DNA of 64,000 nt from Streptomyces sp. TS71-3 (lineage in GTDB: Bacteria > Actinomycetota > Actinomycetes > Streptomycetales > Streptomycetaceae): contig NZ_BNEL01000001.1 in assembly GCF_018327685.1 (NCBI RefSeq), positions 5,519,501-5,583,500 on the forward strand. Reading direction: 5' to 3'. Numbering within the stretch: position 1 is the stretch's first letter; the number at the start of each line of letters is the position of its first letter. The translations under genes were made by a program, and so were the position numbers. This document shows positions 35,334 to 44,505 of the stretch, piece by piece. A model generated the notes under the pieces. The model ran no database searches. It was not told the origin of the DNA and saw only the letters and a list, made by a program, of their open reading frames with translations.

Positions 35334-35518
35334 GACGGGGGTCGCGCCGCCGTGTCCCAGGTGGCGCGACCCGATCGCCGGGGTGCGGCCCACAAGGGCT
35401 CCGCTCGGGCCGCCCCCTTGCCTTGAGGCCGACAAACTGGCCTGAACCTCCGACCTGTTCAGGTGCGCTGCTCGGGGTGATCGGCGGCTGAATCCGAGCC
35501 ACCAGGCGGCAGATCGGG

Positions 35519-35546
35519 TTGACAGTCCGGGAACCTTCATTACCTT
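35519..35546 (+). promoter_or_regulatory. Sigma70-like promoter of the GH105 gene
   Basis: A consensus -35 hexamer TTGACA (35519-35524) and a -10-like TACCTT (35541-35546) are separated by 16 bases and lie about 70 bases before the GTG start. Assigned by pattern only. Confidence 0.5.
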
Positions 35547-35613
35547 CCTCCCGAGAGATCCGATGTTTCGTTCACCCCTCGTGCCAGTGACCCCACCTCA
35601 GGCAAGGAGAACC

Positions 35614-36831
35614 GTGAACCACGCCCACCTGCGCAGTCATCGCACGAACCCGTCCACGCTCCGACGCGCGCTGATCTCCGCACTGGCGGCCGTCCTGACG
35701 TGCCTGGTGCTCGCCGTGCCGGGCCGGGCGGCCGGGCAGCCGGCCGCGTCAGCCGCCGCCCCCACCGACTGGTCCGCGGCCATGGTCGACTCGACCGCCG
35801 CCCGCTACACCCCGGACACCATCGGCGGCTGGTCGTATCCGGTCGGGCTGTTCCTGTACGGCGAGTACCAGGTCTACCAGCGCACCCACGACGCGCGGTA
35901 CCTGGCGTACATCAAGAGCTACGTCGACCGGTTCGTCGACGGCGAGGGCAACATCGACCAGTCGTTCGACAGCCTGGACAGCATGCAGGCCGGCCGGCTG
36001 CTGGTGATCCTGCACCACGAGACGGGAGAGGCGAAGTACGCCGTCGCCGCGGAGAAGATCCTTGACCGGCTGAACACCTACCCGCGCACCTCCGACGGCG
36101 GTTTCTGGCACGCCGACACCAGCAGCCGGGCCCACCAGCTCTGGGCGGACGGCGTCTACATGGTGAACCCCTTCCTCGTCGAGTACGGCAAGGAGTTCGG
36201 CGACTCGGCGGCCACCGACGCCGAGGCGGTCAAGCAGCTCGTCGTCTACGGCGGCCACCTGCAACAGCCGAGCGGCCTGCTCAAGCACGCGTACGACGAG
36301 TCGAGGACCGCGAGCTGGGCCGACCCGGCGACGGGACTCGCCCCGGAGTACTGGTGCCGCGCGGTCGGCTGGTACGCGATGGCCGCGGTCAACGTGCTCG
36401 ACGCGACCGCCGCCGGCCAGCCGGAGCGCCCCAAACTGCTGGCCGTCTTCCAGCGGCTCGCGGCCGGCCTGGAGAAGTACCAGGACCCGGAGAGCGGGCG
36501 CTGGTACCAGGTGATGGACAAGGGCTCGGAGTCCGGCAACTGGACCGAGACGTCGTGCTCCAGCATGTTCACCTACGCCCTCTCGCGCGGCGCCGAGCAG
36601 GGGTATCTCGCCCCGCACTACAAGGCGGTGGCGGCCAAGGGGTACCGGGGCGTGCTCGCCCGGCTCTCGCTGGGCGACGACGGCCTCACCAACCTCACCG
36701 ACATCTCGATCGGCACCAACGTCGGCGACTACGCGTACTACGTCGGCCGCACCAGGGCCACCAACGACTTCCACGGCCTCGGTGCCTTCCTGATCATGAA
36801 CGAGCAGGTCAGGAAGTCCTCGGTGCGGTAG
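35614..36831 (+). CDS. Secreted GH105 unsaturated rhamnogalacturonyl hydrolase
   Basis: The GTG at 35614 is chosen because AAGGAGA (35604-35610) lies just upstream. A long signal peptide (ALISALAAVLTCLVLAVPG, cleavage near AGQPAASA) follows. The 405-residue product has the (alpha/alpha)6 GH105 pattern: WSYPVGLFLYGEYQVYQRTH, IDQSFDSLDSMQAGR, WADGVYMVNPFLVEYGKEFG, GLLKHAYDES and GLAPEYWCRAVGWYAMAAVN, ending GVGAFLI-like GLGAFLIMNEQ. GH105 enzymes hydrate the double bond left by pectin or rhamnogalacturonan lyases and release the unsaturated uronic acid. Export signals a role outside the cell, although many relatives are intracellular. A strong terminator follows at 36849. It fits the neighbouring pectin/arabinan-type CAZymes. 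Confidence 0.88.
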   Translation: MNHAHLRSHRTNPSTLRRALISALAAVLTCLVLAVPGRAAGQPAASAAAPTDWSAAMVDSTAARYTPDTIGGWSYPVGLFLYGEYQVYQRTHDARYLAYIKSYVDRFVDGEGNIDQSFDSLDSMQAGRLLVILHHETGEAKYAVAAEKILDRLNTYPRTSDGGFWHADTSSRAHQLWADGVYMVNPFLVEYGKEFGDSAATDAEAVKQLVVYGGHLQQPSGLLKHAYDESRTASWADPATGLAPEYWCRAVGWYAMAAVNVLDATAAGQPERPKLLAVFQRLAAGLEKYQDPESGRWYQVMDKGSESGNWTETSCSSMFTYALSRGAEQGYLAPHYKAVAAKGYRGVLARLSLGDDGLTNLTDISIGTNVGDYAYYVGRTRATNDFHGLGAFLIMNEQVRKSSVR

Positions 36832-36848
36832 CAGGCGAGCACCCGTGA

Positions 36849-36884
36849 ACCGGTGGGTCCCGTCGAAGGGCGGGACCCACCGGT
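36849..36884 (+). terminator. Terminator after the GH105 gene
   Basis: ACCGGTGGGTCCCG (36849-36862) and CGGGACCCACCGGT (36871-36884) form a perfect 14-bp stem with an 8-nt loop, 17 bases after the stop codon. Confidence 0.85.
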
Positions 36885-36981
36885 GCGCCGGTCGCCGGGG
36901 CAGGGCACGGTGGCCGGCCGCCGAACCTGACCCTTCGGCGGCGCCCCACGGCACGGCCATGTGCCAACAGCCCGCGTTCTG

Positions 36982-37010
36982 TTGACATGTGACGTAAGCG
37001 GCCAGACTAT
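36982..37010 (+). promoter_or_regulatory. Candidate promoter of the GH31 gene
   Basis: TTGACA (36982-36987), a 17-base spacer and GACTAT (37005-37010) lie about 70 bases before GTG 37080. The -35 is consensus and the -10 only partly matches. Confidence 0.45.
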
Positions 37011-37079
37011 GAGCAGAAACGAACACGCTGTTTGCAGAACTGCTCAAGGACGCCGTGATCCACCCTCCGAAGGGCATGA

Positions 37080-39206
37080 GTGGTGCGTGCATATCCCCGC
37101 AGCCGGGGCCTCCGGGTCTTCCTGGCCACCTCGCTGTCTCTGATCCTCCTGCCCTCCGTGACAGGCCTGCTGAACGGCTCACCCGCAACGGCCGACGCAC
37201 CCAGCTCCGCTGACGCGACGTCAGGCCCAAAGGTCACCGGGACCCGGGGAGAGATCTCCCTCACCGTGCCGGCCGGCAGGTCCTCGCCCGGCTACACCGT
37301 GCGGGTGGACAGGGAGGACTTCACCCTCACCACCCGGCGGGCGGGGGCCACCGTGCTCAAGTCCGCCACCGGGGACACCGGGGGACTGCGCTTCCGTTCG
37401 CAGGGCACCTGGCAGCACGCCACCAAGGTCACCGGCTGGACCTTCGAGGGCGGCGTCCTCACCATCACGGCGGCCACGACGCTCGACGGAGCCACGGTTC
37501 AGGCACGCCTGACGCCCGAGGCCGACCGCTACCAGCTCGACTGGGACGTCAAGGGCGGGGGCCCCGACCAACTCGGCCTCGCCTACGACCTGTCGTCGGC
37601 CGGGCACTGGTACGGCCACGGCGAGACCGAGACGCCGGCCGGCGGCCCGGGCACCGACCAGCCCTGGCCCCTGGACGCCGGCGAGGTCGAGGACGCGAAC
37701 TTCGGACCGGCCTCGTACGCCATGGTCGACCCCTTCTGGTACACCTCGCGCTCGACGGGGCTCCGGGTCGACACCGGCCACATCATGGACGTGGCCGTGA
37801 ACGAGGGCGGCAAGGACGGCATCGGCCGCTTCACCGTGGACTCCCCGGACACCTACCGGGCCACCGTGTTCGTCGAGTCGACGCCCCTCGACGTGTACCG
37901 CGACTACATCGGCATCGTCGGCGCGCCCACCAAGAGCGACGCCACCTACGAGCAGTACACGAAGCCGCTGTGGAACTCCTGGGCCCAGTTCTACACCCAC
38001 GTCGACCAGGCGAAACTGCTCGACTACGCCACCGGCCTCAAGGCGAACGGGCTGGACGGGCACACCATCCAGCTCGACGACAAGTGGGAGTCCAACTACG
38101 GCAACCTGACCTTCGACCCCACGGCGTACCCCGATCCGTTGGCCATGTCGCAGAAGATCCACGACATGGGCTTCGACTTCGGCCTCTGGGTCACCCTCTG
38201 GATCAACCTGGACTCCGAGAACCACGCCGAGGCGGCCGACAAGGGCTATCTGCTCATGGACGCCAAGGACACCAGCAAGCCCTGCGAGGTGACCTGGTGG
38301 AACGGCACGGCCGGGATCGTCGACCTCGCGAACCCCGACGCCAGGGCCTGGTACGAGGGCAAGCTCAAGACGCTGATGAGCACTTACCACGTCGACGGGC
38401 TGAAGTTCGACACCCGCTTCTTCGACGAGAAGTGCGCCCCGCACGACGGCTACACGGCCACCGACTACCAGCGCCTGGGTACCGAGCTGGCCGACCAGTT
38501 CGACCTCCAGGGCGCCGGCATCCGCGTGCACTGGACCGACACGGCGCACAAGGCCGGATTCGTCACCCGCCAGGTGGACAAGGGCACCGGCTGGGACTCC
38601 CTCAAGGCGTCCGTGACCCAGAACCTGGCGATCTCCACCATCGGCTACCCGTTCCTGGAGTCCGACATGATCGGCGGCTCCCTGAGCCAGCCTCCGCCCT
38701 CCAAGGAGGTGCTGGTGCGGTGGGCGCAGTCGGCCTCGCTGATGCCGCTGATGTACGGATCCACGTCACCGGTGGACACCGTCGACGTGACGACCGGCCA
38801 GAAGGTCGACTACGACCAGGAGACCGCCGACCTCTACCGGGCGGCGATCCAGCGGCACGAGAAGCTCGCCCCCTACATCTGGGACCAGGTCCAGAACACG
38901 CTCAAGACCGGCGATCCGATCATGCGCCCGCTCTTCTTCGACTTCCCGGGCGACCAGCAGAGCTACACCGTCACCGACGAATGGATGCTCGGCCCGGCCG
39001 TGCTCGCCGCGCCGGCACTCGCGGCGGGCGCCACCCGGACCGTCCACCTGCCGCCGGGCACCTGGTACGACGTCAACCGGCACACCGTGATCCGGGGCCC
39101 GAAGACCCTGGAGGCGTACCCGGCGCCCCTCGGCGTCACCCCGACGTTCGTGAACCTCACGGCCAAGGGCGCGGCCAAGGCGATCAAGGCGCTTGCCGCG
39201 CGCTGA
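37080..39206 (+). CDS. Secreted glycoside hydrolase family 31 enzyme
   Basis: GTG 37080 follows GAAGGG. A signal peptide is present (FLATSLSLILLPSVTGLLNG). The 708-residue product has the N-terminal beta domain of GH31 (YDLSSAGHWYGHGETETPAG) and a (beta/alpha)8 barrel: NSWAQFYTHVDQAKLLDYAT, GHTIQLDDKWESNYGNLTFD, FGLWVTLWINLDS. Asp444 in GLKFDTRFFD is at the nucleophile position, and Asp529 in FLESDMIGG sits in the loop that normally reads GHDIGG. C-terminal beta domains end the protein. GH31 covers alpha-glucosidases, alpha-xylosidases, alpha-galactosidases and sulfoquinovosidases. The nucleophile loop FDTRFFD departs from the common KTDFGE form, so specificity is open. Its stop abuts the convergent ATPase stop with no spacer. 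Confidence 0.85.
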   Translation: MVRAYPRSRGLRVFLATSLSLILLPSVTGLLNGSPATADAPSSADATSGPKVTGTRGEISLTVPAGRSSPGYTVRVDREDFTLTTRRAGATVLKSATGDTGGLRFRSQGTWQHATKVTGWTFEGGVLTITAATTLDGATVQARLTPEADRYQLDWDVKGGGPDQLGLAYDLSSAGHWYGHGETETPAGGPGTDQPWPLDAGEVEDANFGPASYAMVDPFWYTSRSTGLRVDTGHIMDVAVNEGGKDGIGRFTVDSPDTYRATVFVESTPLDVYRDYIGIVGAPTKSDATYEQYTKPLWNSWAQFYTHVDQAKLLDYATGLKANGLDGHTIQLDDKWESNYGNLTFDPTAYPDPLAMSQKIHDMGFDFGLWVTLWINLDSENHAEAADKGYLLMDAKDTSKPCEVTWWNGTAGIVDLANPDARAWYEGKLKTLMSTYHVDGLKFDTRFFDEKCAPHDGYTATDYQRLGTELADQFDLQGAGIRVHWTDTAHKAGFVTRQVDKGTGWDSLKASVTQNLAISTIGYPFLESDMIGGSLSQPPPSKEVLVRWAQSASLMPLMYGSTSPVDTVDVTTGQKVDYDQETADLYRAAIQRHEKLAPYIWDQVQNTLKTGDPIMRPLFFDFPGDQQSYTVTDEWMLGPAVLAAPALAAGATRTVHLPPGTWYDVNRHTVIRGPKTLEAYPAPLGVTPTFVNLTAKGAAKAIKALAAR

Positions 39207-40037
39207 TCAGCCGGCCTGCTCCTCGTGCAGGGCGGCGGGCCGCCAGGCCCGCGCGGGGACGACCAGCGGGCCGCCGGTGACGGGGTCGGGGACGACGACG
39301 GACGGGAGCCCGAAGACGTCCTCGACCAGCTCGGCGGTGACGATCTCGTCCGGCGGCCCCTGGGCGACGATCCGGCCGGCCTGCATGGCGACGAGGTGGT
39401 CGGCGTAGCGGGCGGCCTGGTTGAGGTCGTGGAGGACGGCGACGACGGTGCGGCCGCGCTCGTGGTTGAGCCGCCGGACGAGGTCGAGGATCTCCACCTG
39501 GTGCGCGATGTCCAGGTAGGTCGTGGGCTCGTCGAGGAGCAGCAGGTCCGTGCCCTGGGCCAGGGCCATGGCGATCCACACCCGCTGCCGCTGACCGCCG
39601 GAGAGCTCCTCCACCGGGCGGCCGGCGAGATCCGCGGTGCCGGTGCGCTCCAGCGCCTCGGCGACCGCCTCCTCGTCGGCCTGGGACCACTGCTGCCACC
39701 ACGTCTGGTGCGGCTGGCGCCCGCGCGCGACGAGGTCGGCGACGGTGATGCCGTCCGGCGGGGTGGGGGACTGCGGCAGGACGCCGATGGTCCGCGCGAC
39801 CTGCTTGCCCGGGACCCGGGCGATCTCGGTGCCGTCCAGCAGCACGGCACCCCGGCGCGGCTTGAGGAGGCGGCCCAGCGCCCGCAGGAGGGTGGACTTG
39901 CCGCAGGCGTTGGGGCCGACGACGACCGTCACCTTCCCGTCGGGGATCTCCAGGTCCAGGCCCTCGACGACGAGGCGGTCCTCGTACGCCAGGGTCAGGT
40001 CCCGCGCCGACAGGCGGCTGGTGGGCGGACGGCTCAT
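39207..40037 (-). CDS. Ferric-siderophore ABC transporter ATPase (FepC/FhuC type)
   Basis: The ATG at 40035-40037 overlaps the permease stop by 4 bases. The 276-residue protein has Walker [11 protein letters not shown]-loop region [20 protein letters not shown], signature [17 protein letters not shown], Walker [21 protein letters not shown] and the switch His in [23 protein letters not shown] and [15 protein letters not shown] segments are typical of iron-siderophore importer ATPases. It powers uptake through the two FecCD permeases encoded just upstream in the same operon. All catalytic motifs are intact. The stop codon touches the convergent GH31 stop. Confidence 0.92.
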   Translation of the reverse strand: MSRPPTSRLSARDLTLAYEDRLVVEGLDLEIPDGKVTVVVGPNACGKSTLLRALGRLLKPRRGAVLLDGTEIARVPGKQVARTIGVLPQSPTPPDGITVADLVARGRQPHQTWWQQWSQADEEAVAEALERTGTADLAGRPVEELSGGQRQRVWIAMALAQGTDLLLLDEPTTYLDIAHQVEILDLVRRLNHERGRTVVAVLHDLNQAARYADHLVAMQAGRIVAQGPPDEIVTAELVEDVFGLPSVVVPDPVTGGPLVVPARAWRPAALHEEQAG

Positions 40038-41113
40038 GAGGAGGTGCCTCCGAAACGGCTGCGGGTGCGGACGATGAGCCACATCAGGTAGGGCGCTCCC
40101 ACCGCGGCGGTCAGGACGCCGACGGGGAGCTCGATGGGGGAGAACAGGCGGCGCGCCAGCAGGTCCGCGACCACGACGACCAGCGCGCCCGTCAGGGCGG
40201 AGGACAGCAGGGGGATCTGGGCGGTGCGGGTGAGTCTGCGTGCGATCTGCGGGGCGAGCAGCGCCACGAAGTCGACGGGGCCGCTCGCGCCGGTGGCCAC
40301 CGATGCCAGGACGACGCCGAGCGCGGTCAGGCCGAGCCGGACCCGGTCCAGGCGCACGCCGAGGGCGGCAGCCGTGTCGTCGTCGAAGGCGGCGCTGCGC
40401 TGGGCCCGCGCCGCCCACAGGGCGGCCGGCACGCCGAGCAGCAGGACGAGGGCGAGGGGGCGCGCCTCGTCGTAGCCGCGGCCGTTGAGGGAGCCCGTCA
40501 GCCAGACCTTGGCCTGCTGGGCCACCAGGTAGTCGCCCTTGGTGAGGAAGAGCTGCGTCAGCGAGCCGAGCGCCACCGACACGCCGATGCCGACCAGCAC
40601 GAAGCGCGAGGACTGGAGCCCGCCGCGCCAGGCGAAGAAGTACACCAGCAGGGCCGCGGCGAGCCCGCCGGCGACCGAGACATAGGGCAGCAGGTCGTAG
40701 GTGACGGCGTTGAAGCTCAGCGCGGCGACCGTGGCGGCGCCCGCGCCGTGCGTGACGCCGATGACGTCGGGGCTGGCCAGCGGATTGCGCGCGACGGTCT
40801 GGATCAGGGCGCCCGCGACGCCGAACGCCGCCCCGGCGAGGATCCCGAGGACCAGCCGCGGCAGGCGCAGCGTGCCCACCACCAGCGTCTCGGGGCTCGG
40901 CCGCCCGAGCAGCACCCGGACGACCTCCACCGGCGAGATGAACGCCTCGCCGACGCACAGGTAGGCCACCACCGCGCACGCCAGCAGCACGGTCAGCGCC
41001 GCCGCGACGGCGACCGCCCGGCGGTGCACGAGGAAGCTGGCGCGTCTCCCGCGCAGGACGGCGTGTCCGGCCGGGCGCAGCGCGATCGTGGTCGGGGTCG
41101 TGGTCCGGCTCAT
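40034..41113 (-). CDS. FecCD-family siderophore permease (second permease)
   Basis: The 359-residue protein has a ~30-residue Arg-rich N-terminus and then nine or ten hydrophobic helices. Family motifs are [40 protein letters not shown] (the RNPLAxPxxLGxxxGA signature) and [20 protein letters not shown] near the ATPase-coupling loop. It starts 4 bases inside the preceding permease gene and ends 4 bases inside the ATPase gene, giving a tight coupled operon. With the other permease it forms the heterodimeric channel for ferric siderophore. Confidence 0.92.
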   Translation of the reverse strand: MSRTTTPTTIALRPAGHAVLRGRRASFLVHRRAVAVAAALTVLLACAVVAYLCVGEAFISPVEVVRVLLGRPSPETLVVGTLRLPRLVLGILAGAAFGVAGALIQTVARNPLASPDVIGVTHGAGAATVAALSFNAVTYDLLPYVSVAGGLAAALLVYFFAWRGGLQSSRFVLVGIGVSVALGSLTQLFLTKGDYLVAQQAKVWLTGSLNGRGYDEARPLALVLLLGVPAALWAARAQRSAAFDDDTAAALGVRLDRVRLGLTALGVVLASVATGASGPVDFVALLAPQIARRLTRTAQIPLLSSALTGALVVVVADLLARRLFSPIELPVGVLTAAVGAPYLMWLIVRTRSRFGGTSS

Positions 41114-42114
41114 GCGGCCACCACCGCACGCCGCCGCACGAGCGCGATGAGGAACGGCACCCCGATCAGGGAGGTCATGACGGCCACCGGCACCTCCGAG
41201 GGCGGGAAGACGATACGGCCCACGACGTCGGAGCAGAGGATCATCACCGGTCCGAGCAGCGCGGCCAGCGGCAGCACCCAGCGGTGGGCGGTGCCCACCA
41301 GGGCGCGGGCGATGTGCGGCACGGCGAGGCCGGTGAAGGCGATCGGGCCGACCGCGGCCACCGCCGCCCCCGTCAGCACCGTCGCGCCAAGACCGCCGAG
41401 CACGCGCAGCAGGCCGACGTTGTGACCGAGGCCCTTGGCGGCGTCGTCGCCGAGCGCGAGCGCGTCAAGACCCCGGGCCATCGCCGCGACCAGCACCACG
41501 CCGGCCAGCAGGAACGGCCAGATCTCGCCGACGATCCCGCTGTCGCGCCCGCTGAGCGAGCCGAGCTGCCAGAAGCGGAACTCGTCCAGGGCACGGGCGT
41601 TGGTGGTGGCGATCCCGGACACGACCGCGGCGAGGAAGGCGTTCGTCGCCGCGCCGGCGAGGGCGAGCTTGACCGGCGAGGCGCCGCCGCGCCCGCGGCT
41701 TGCGACGGCGTACACGGCCACCGACGCCAGCGCCGCGCCCGCGAACGCGAACCACACGTAGCCGTTCAGCGTGTGCACCCCGCAGAACGCGATCGCGCAC
41801 ACCACGCCGACCGAGGCACCCTGGCTGACGCCGAGGATGCCCGGTTCGGCGATGGGGTTGCGGGTGATGCCCTGCATCACCGTTCCGGCGAGCGCCAGCG
41901 CGGCGCCCGCCAGCAGGCCGATGACCGTGCGCGGCACCCGCAGCGACCGGACCGCCTGGGCGTCGTCACCGGTCCCGCCGTGCACCAGGGCCTGGATCAC
42001 CTCGCCGGGCGCGATCTGGCGGCTGCCCACGGCGAGGCTCAGCAGGACGGCGACCAGCAGCATCCCCGTACCGGCCAGCAACCAGGCGGCCCGTCTACGG
42101 GTGGGTGGCGACAT
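41110..42114 (-). CDS. FecCD-family siderophore permease (first permease)
   Basis: The 334-residue protein with about ten helices carries [40 protein letters not shown] (family signature) and [20 protein letters not shown] (coupling loop). It is the first of two permease genes, about 80 bases after the binding-protein gene; the spacer is a pyrimidine-rich, TTCTCGT-repeating stretch on the plus strand. Its stop overlaps the next start by 4 bases. Function is import of a ferric siderophore across the cytoplasmic membrane. Confidence 0.92.
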   Translation of the reverse strand: MSPPTRRRAAWLLAGTGMLLVAVLLSLAVGSRQIAPGEVIQALVHGGTGDDAQAVRSLRVPRTVIGLLAGAALALAGTVMQGITRNPIAEPGILGVSQGASVGVVCAIAFCGVHTLNGYVWFAFAGAALASVAVYAVASRGRGGASPVKLALAGAATNAFLAAVVSGIATTNARALDEFRFWQLGSLSGRDSGIVGEIWPFLLAGVVLVAAMARGLDALALGDDAAKGLGHNVGLLRVLGGLGATVLTGAAVAAVGPIAFTGLAVPHIARALVGTAHRWVLPLAALLGPVMILCSDVVGRIVFPPSEVPVAVMTSLIGVPFLIALVRRRAVVAA

Positions 42115-42195
42115 GCACCGCGCTCACTTTCTCGTTCTCTCCGTCTTTCTCGTTCTTCTCGTCGTTGCTTGCTTCTTCTCGTCCTCAGGCCGTCC

Positions 42196-43254
42196 TCAGG
42201 CCGCGAGGTACTTCTGGAGGTCGTCGAGCACCGAGTTGGCGGCGGTGACGCCGAGCCCCAGGTACCAGGTCTCGTCGGGCACGTCGTGGGCGTGGCCGTC
42301 CTTGACCGCCTTCAGGTTCTTCCACAGCGGGTTGCCCTGGGCCTTGCTCTTGTCCGTGGCCTTCGGGGCACCGTAGACGCCGGTGAAGATCCAGTCGGCG
42401 TCGGCCTGGTCGATGTTCTCGGCGCTGATCTCGGCGGCCAGGTCCTGGATGTCCTGGTTCTTCGGACGCGGGATGCCGATGTCCTTGAGGATCGTGCCGA
42501 TGAACGAGTCGTTCGCGTAGAGCCGGATCACCCCGTCGGGCATGTAGCGGACCATCGACACGGTCGGCTTGTGGGCGCCGAGCGTGTCTCCGAGGGCCTT
42601 CGCGCGCTTCTCGTACGCGGCGAGCTGGGCCTTGGCCTGTGCGGTCTTGTCGAGGGCGGCGGCGTTGAGGAGGTAGTTCTGCTTCCACGTGAAGCCGGGG
42701 CGGATCGAGAAGACGGTGGGCGCGATCTTCGACAACTCGTCGTACGAGGCCGCGGCGCGCAGCTGGCTGCCCAGGATCAGGTCCGGCTTGAGGGCCGCGA
42801 TCGCCTCAAGGTTGAGGCTGTTGATGGTGCCGATGTTCTTCGGGTGCCCGGCGTCCTTCTTGAGGTACGACGGCAGCTGCGGCGAGCCCTCGGACAACGC
42901 CACGCCGACCGGCTTCACGCCCAGGGAGACGACGTTGTCGAGTTCGCCGACGTCCAGCACGACGACGCGCTCGGGCCGTGCCTTGATCTCGGTGCTGCCC
43001 ATGGCGTGCTTGATGGTGCGCGGCCACTGGCCGGGCCGGGCGTCCGTGCCGAGGGCGGCGGTCTTCTCCGCGGCGTCCCCGAAGTCCTTGCCGCCCTTCG
43101 CGACGGACTTGGAGTCCTTCGCCGCAGAGCCCGCCCCCTCGGAGGCGCTGGACCCGATGCCGCTGCCCGAGGACCCGCTGCCGCATGCCCCGAGGGACAG
43201 CGCGGCGGCGACGGCCAGAGCGACTGCGGCCGTGCCGCGGCGCCAAAGAGACAT
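42196..43254 (-). CDS. Iron-siderophore ABC transporter substrate-binding lipoprotein
   Basis: The ATG at 43252-43254 with AGGAGC about ten bases upstream is chosen over an in-frame ATG 30 bases earlier. The 352-residue product has a lipoprotein signal peptide with lipobox LGAC, a Gly/Ser linker, and the class III binding-protein fold of FecB/FepB: RPERVVVLDVGELDNVVSLG, LNLEAIAALKPDLILGSQLR, a long inter-lobe helix, and a C-terminal lobe with DADWIFTGVYGA and PDETWYLGLGVTAANSVLDD. It should capture the ferric complex outside the membrane and deliver it to the FecCD pair. An iron box lies 35 bases upstream. No siderophore-synthesis genes are in the window, so the ligand may be a xenosiderophore or made elsewhere. 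Confidence 0.9.
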   Translation of the reverse strand: MSLWRRGTAAVALAVAAALSLGACGSGSSGSGIGSSASEGAGSAAKDSKSVAKGGKDFGDAAEKTAALGTDARPGQWPRTIKHAMGSTEIKARPERVVVLDVGELDNVVSLGVKPVGVALSEGSPQLPSYLKKDAGHPKNIGTINSLNLEAIAALKPDLILGSQLRAAASYDELSKIAPTVFSIRPGFTWKQNYLLNAAALDKTAQAKAQLAAYEKRAKALGDTLGAHKPTVSMVRYMPDGVIRLYANDSFIGTILKDIGIPRPKNQDIQDLAAEISAENIDQADADWIFTGVYGAPKATDKSKAQGNPLWKNLKAVKDGHAHDVPDETWYLGLGVTAANSVLDDLQKYLAA

Positions 43255-43288
43255 GTGACAGCTCCTAGCTGAGGTGCATCTCAAGTTA

Positions 43289-43307
43289 TTAGGTGAGCCT
43301 TACCTTA
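43289..43307 (-). promoter_or_regulatory. Iron box (DmdR/IdeR-type operator)
   Basis: TTAGGTGAGCCTTACCTTA is a 19-base near-palindrome that matches the actinobacterial DtxR-family iron box (TTAGGTTAGSCTAACCTAA) at most positions. It lies 35 bases upstream of the binding-protein start and predicts repression of the whole uptake operon by an iron-loaded DmdR-type regulator. Confidence 0.85.
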
Positions 43308-43510
43308 CGTGGTGAGGGTGTGCAGGATGCAAGAGGGGTGTGTGACCGCCGGCCGTCGCGGCGGCGCGCCACCCACCGCCACGGCTCCAGCGGGTGTGGG
43401 CGGCGCGACTTGGGGGACTTGGGGGGTGAGGGCCCGGTCGGCGGCGCTCCCCTAGGGGGCCGGCCTGGCCTAGGCTCCTCCGGTACGGAACGAGTGCCGG
43501 GGAGCCGCCC

Positions 43511-44224
43511 TCATCCCAGGCGCCCCCTCTCGGAGAGCTGCCGGGCGACCTCGCGGAGTTTGATGTTGTGATCCTGCGAGTAGCGCCTGAGCACGTCGAA
43601 GGCCTGCTCCTCGGTGAGGCGGCGGCTGCCCATGAGGATGCCCATGGCCTCACCGATGACGTGCCGGGTGTCGAGGGCGTGCTGCATCTGGGCATGCGTG
43701 CGGGCGCCGGAGAAGGCCACCGCCGCGTGCGAGGCCAGGACCCACCCCGCGGTCTCGCTGGCCTCGGTGAACGCGCCGGGCAGGTGCGAGTAGAGGTTCA
43801 GCGCGCCGAGGTCCTCGTCCTCCGTGTACAGGAGGAACCCCATCATGCTGCCCACCTTGAGCTTCCGTGCCTCGGGCGCATAGGACGGCCAGCGCGGCTG
43901 CTCGTCGGTGAGATCGGCGATCCGGAAGACGCGATCGTCCGTGGGGCCGTAGGCCGCGTCGAAGCACGGGCCCTCTGCGAGGCGCTCCTGGAGCTGATCG
44001 CTGTCGATGACCATCTGGTCGGTCGGTGCCAGCGTCTGCACCGCTCCCCCCTGAAGGATGAGGATGCCGGCCGCGTCGCAGCCCTGGACGAGCTCGACGG
44101 CCGAGCGGGTGATCCTTTCGAGCGTGGTGTTCACCGTGTCCTGGGCCAGGAGATCGCGCGCCATCGTGGCCAGCTGCTGCGCGAACGCACGCCAGTCCAG
44201 CCCGTCCTCCGTCTCGCCTGCCAA
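43511..44224 (-). CDS. GAF and ANTAR domain transcription antitermination regulator
   Basis: The 237-residue product has an N-terminal GAF domain (ERITRSAVELVQGCDAAGIL, then VGSMMGFLLYTEDEDLGALN) and a C-terminal ANTAR domain (MQHALDTRHVIGEAMGILMG, then LTEEQAFDVLRRYSQDHNIK). ANTAR domains bind paired hexaloop hairpins in mRNA to prevent termination; the GAF domain probably senses a small molecule. These proteins are abundant in Streptomyces and usually orphan. It is divergent from the CYTH-CHAD gene at 44506. Target RNAs are not evident nearby. Confidence 0.9.
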   Translation of the reverse strand: MAGETEDGLDWRAFAQQLATMARDLLAQDTVNTTLERITRSAVELVQGCDAAGILILQGGAVQTLAPTDQMVIDSDQLQERLAEGPCFDAAYGPTDDRVFRIADLTDEQPRWPSYAPEARKLKVGSMMGFLLYTEDEDLGALNLYSHLPGAFTEASETAGWVLASHAAVAFSGARTHAQMQHALDTRHVIGEAMGILMGSRRLTEEQAFDVLRRYSQDHNIKLREVARQLSERGRLG

Positions 44225-44505
44225 GGTCCCCTCCTAGGGTCTCCTCCTGTCCGCCCTGCTCCCCGTACCCGCGGACCCGGACGACTGCCCCTGCTTCCGG
44301 GCACGTGTGGCTTTGCGGTACCCCCTGGCCGGCCGGTCACCGCCGTGAGGTACGCGGGCCGCCAATTCACCGCCTCCTTGGGCGGGTTGGTGGTCTGCGC
44401 CCCGAACGGCCGAGGGGCTCGCCGGCGGGCGGTCCACGCCCGGGGAGTGAGCAAAAGCCTTGAACGTGCCGGTTTGAGTCCCCAGTTCGTGTCAACCGGT
44501 TCTCC

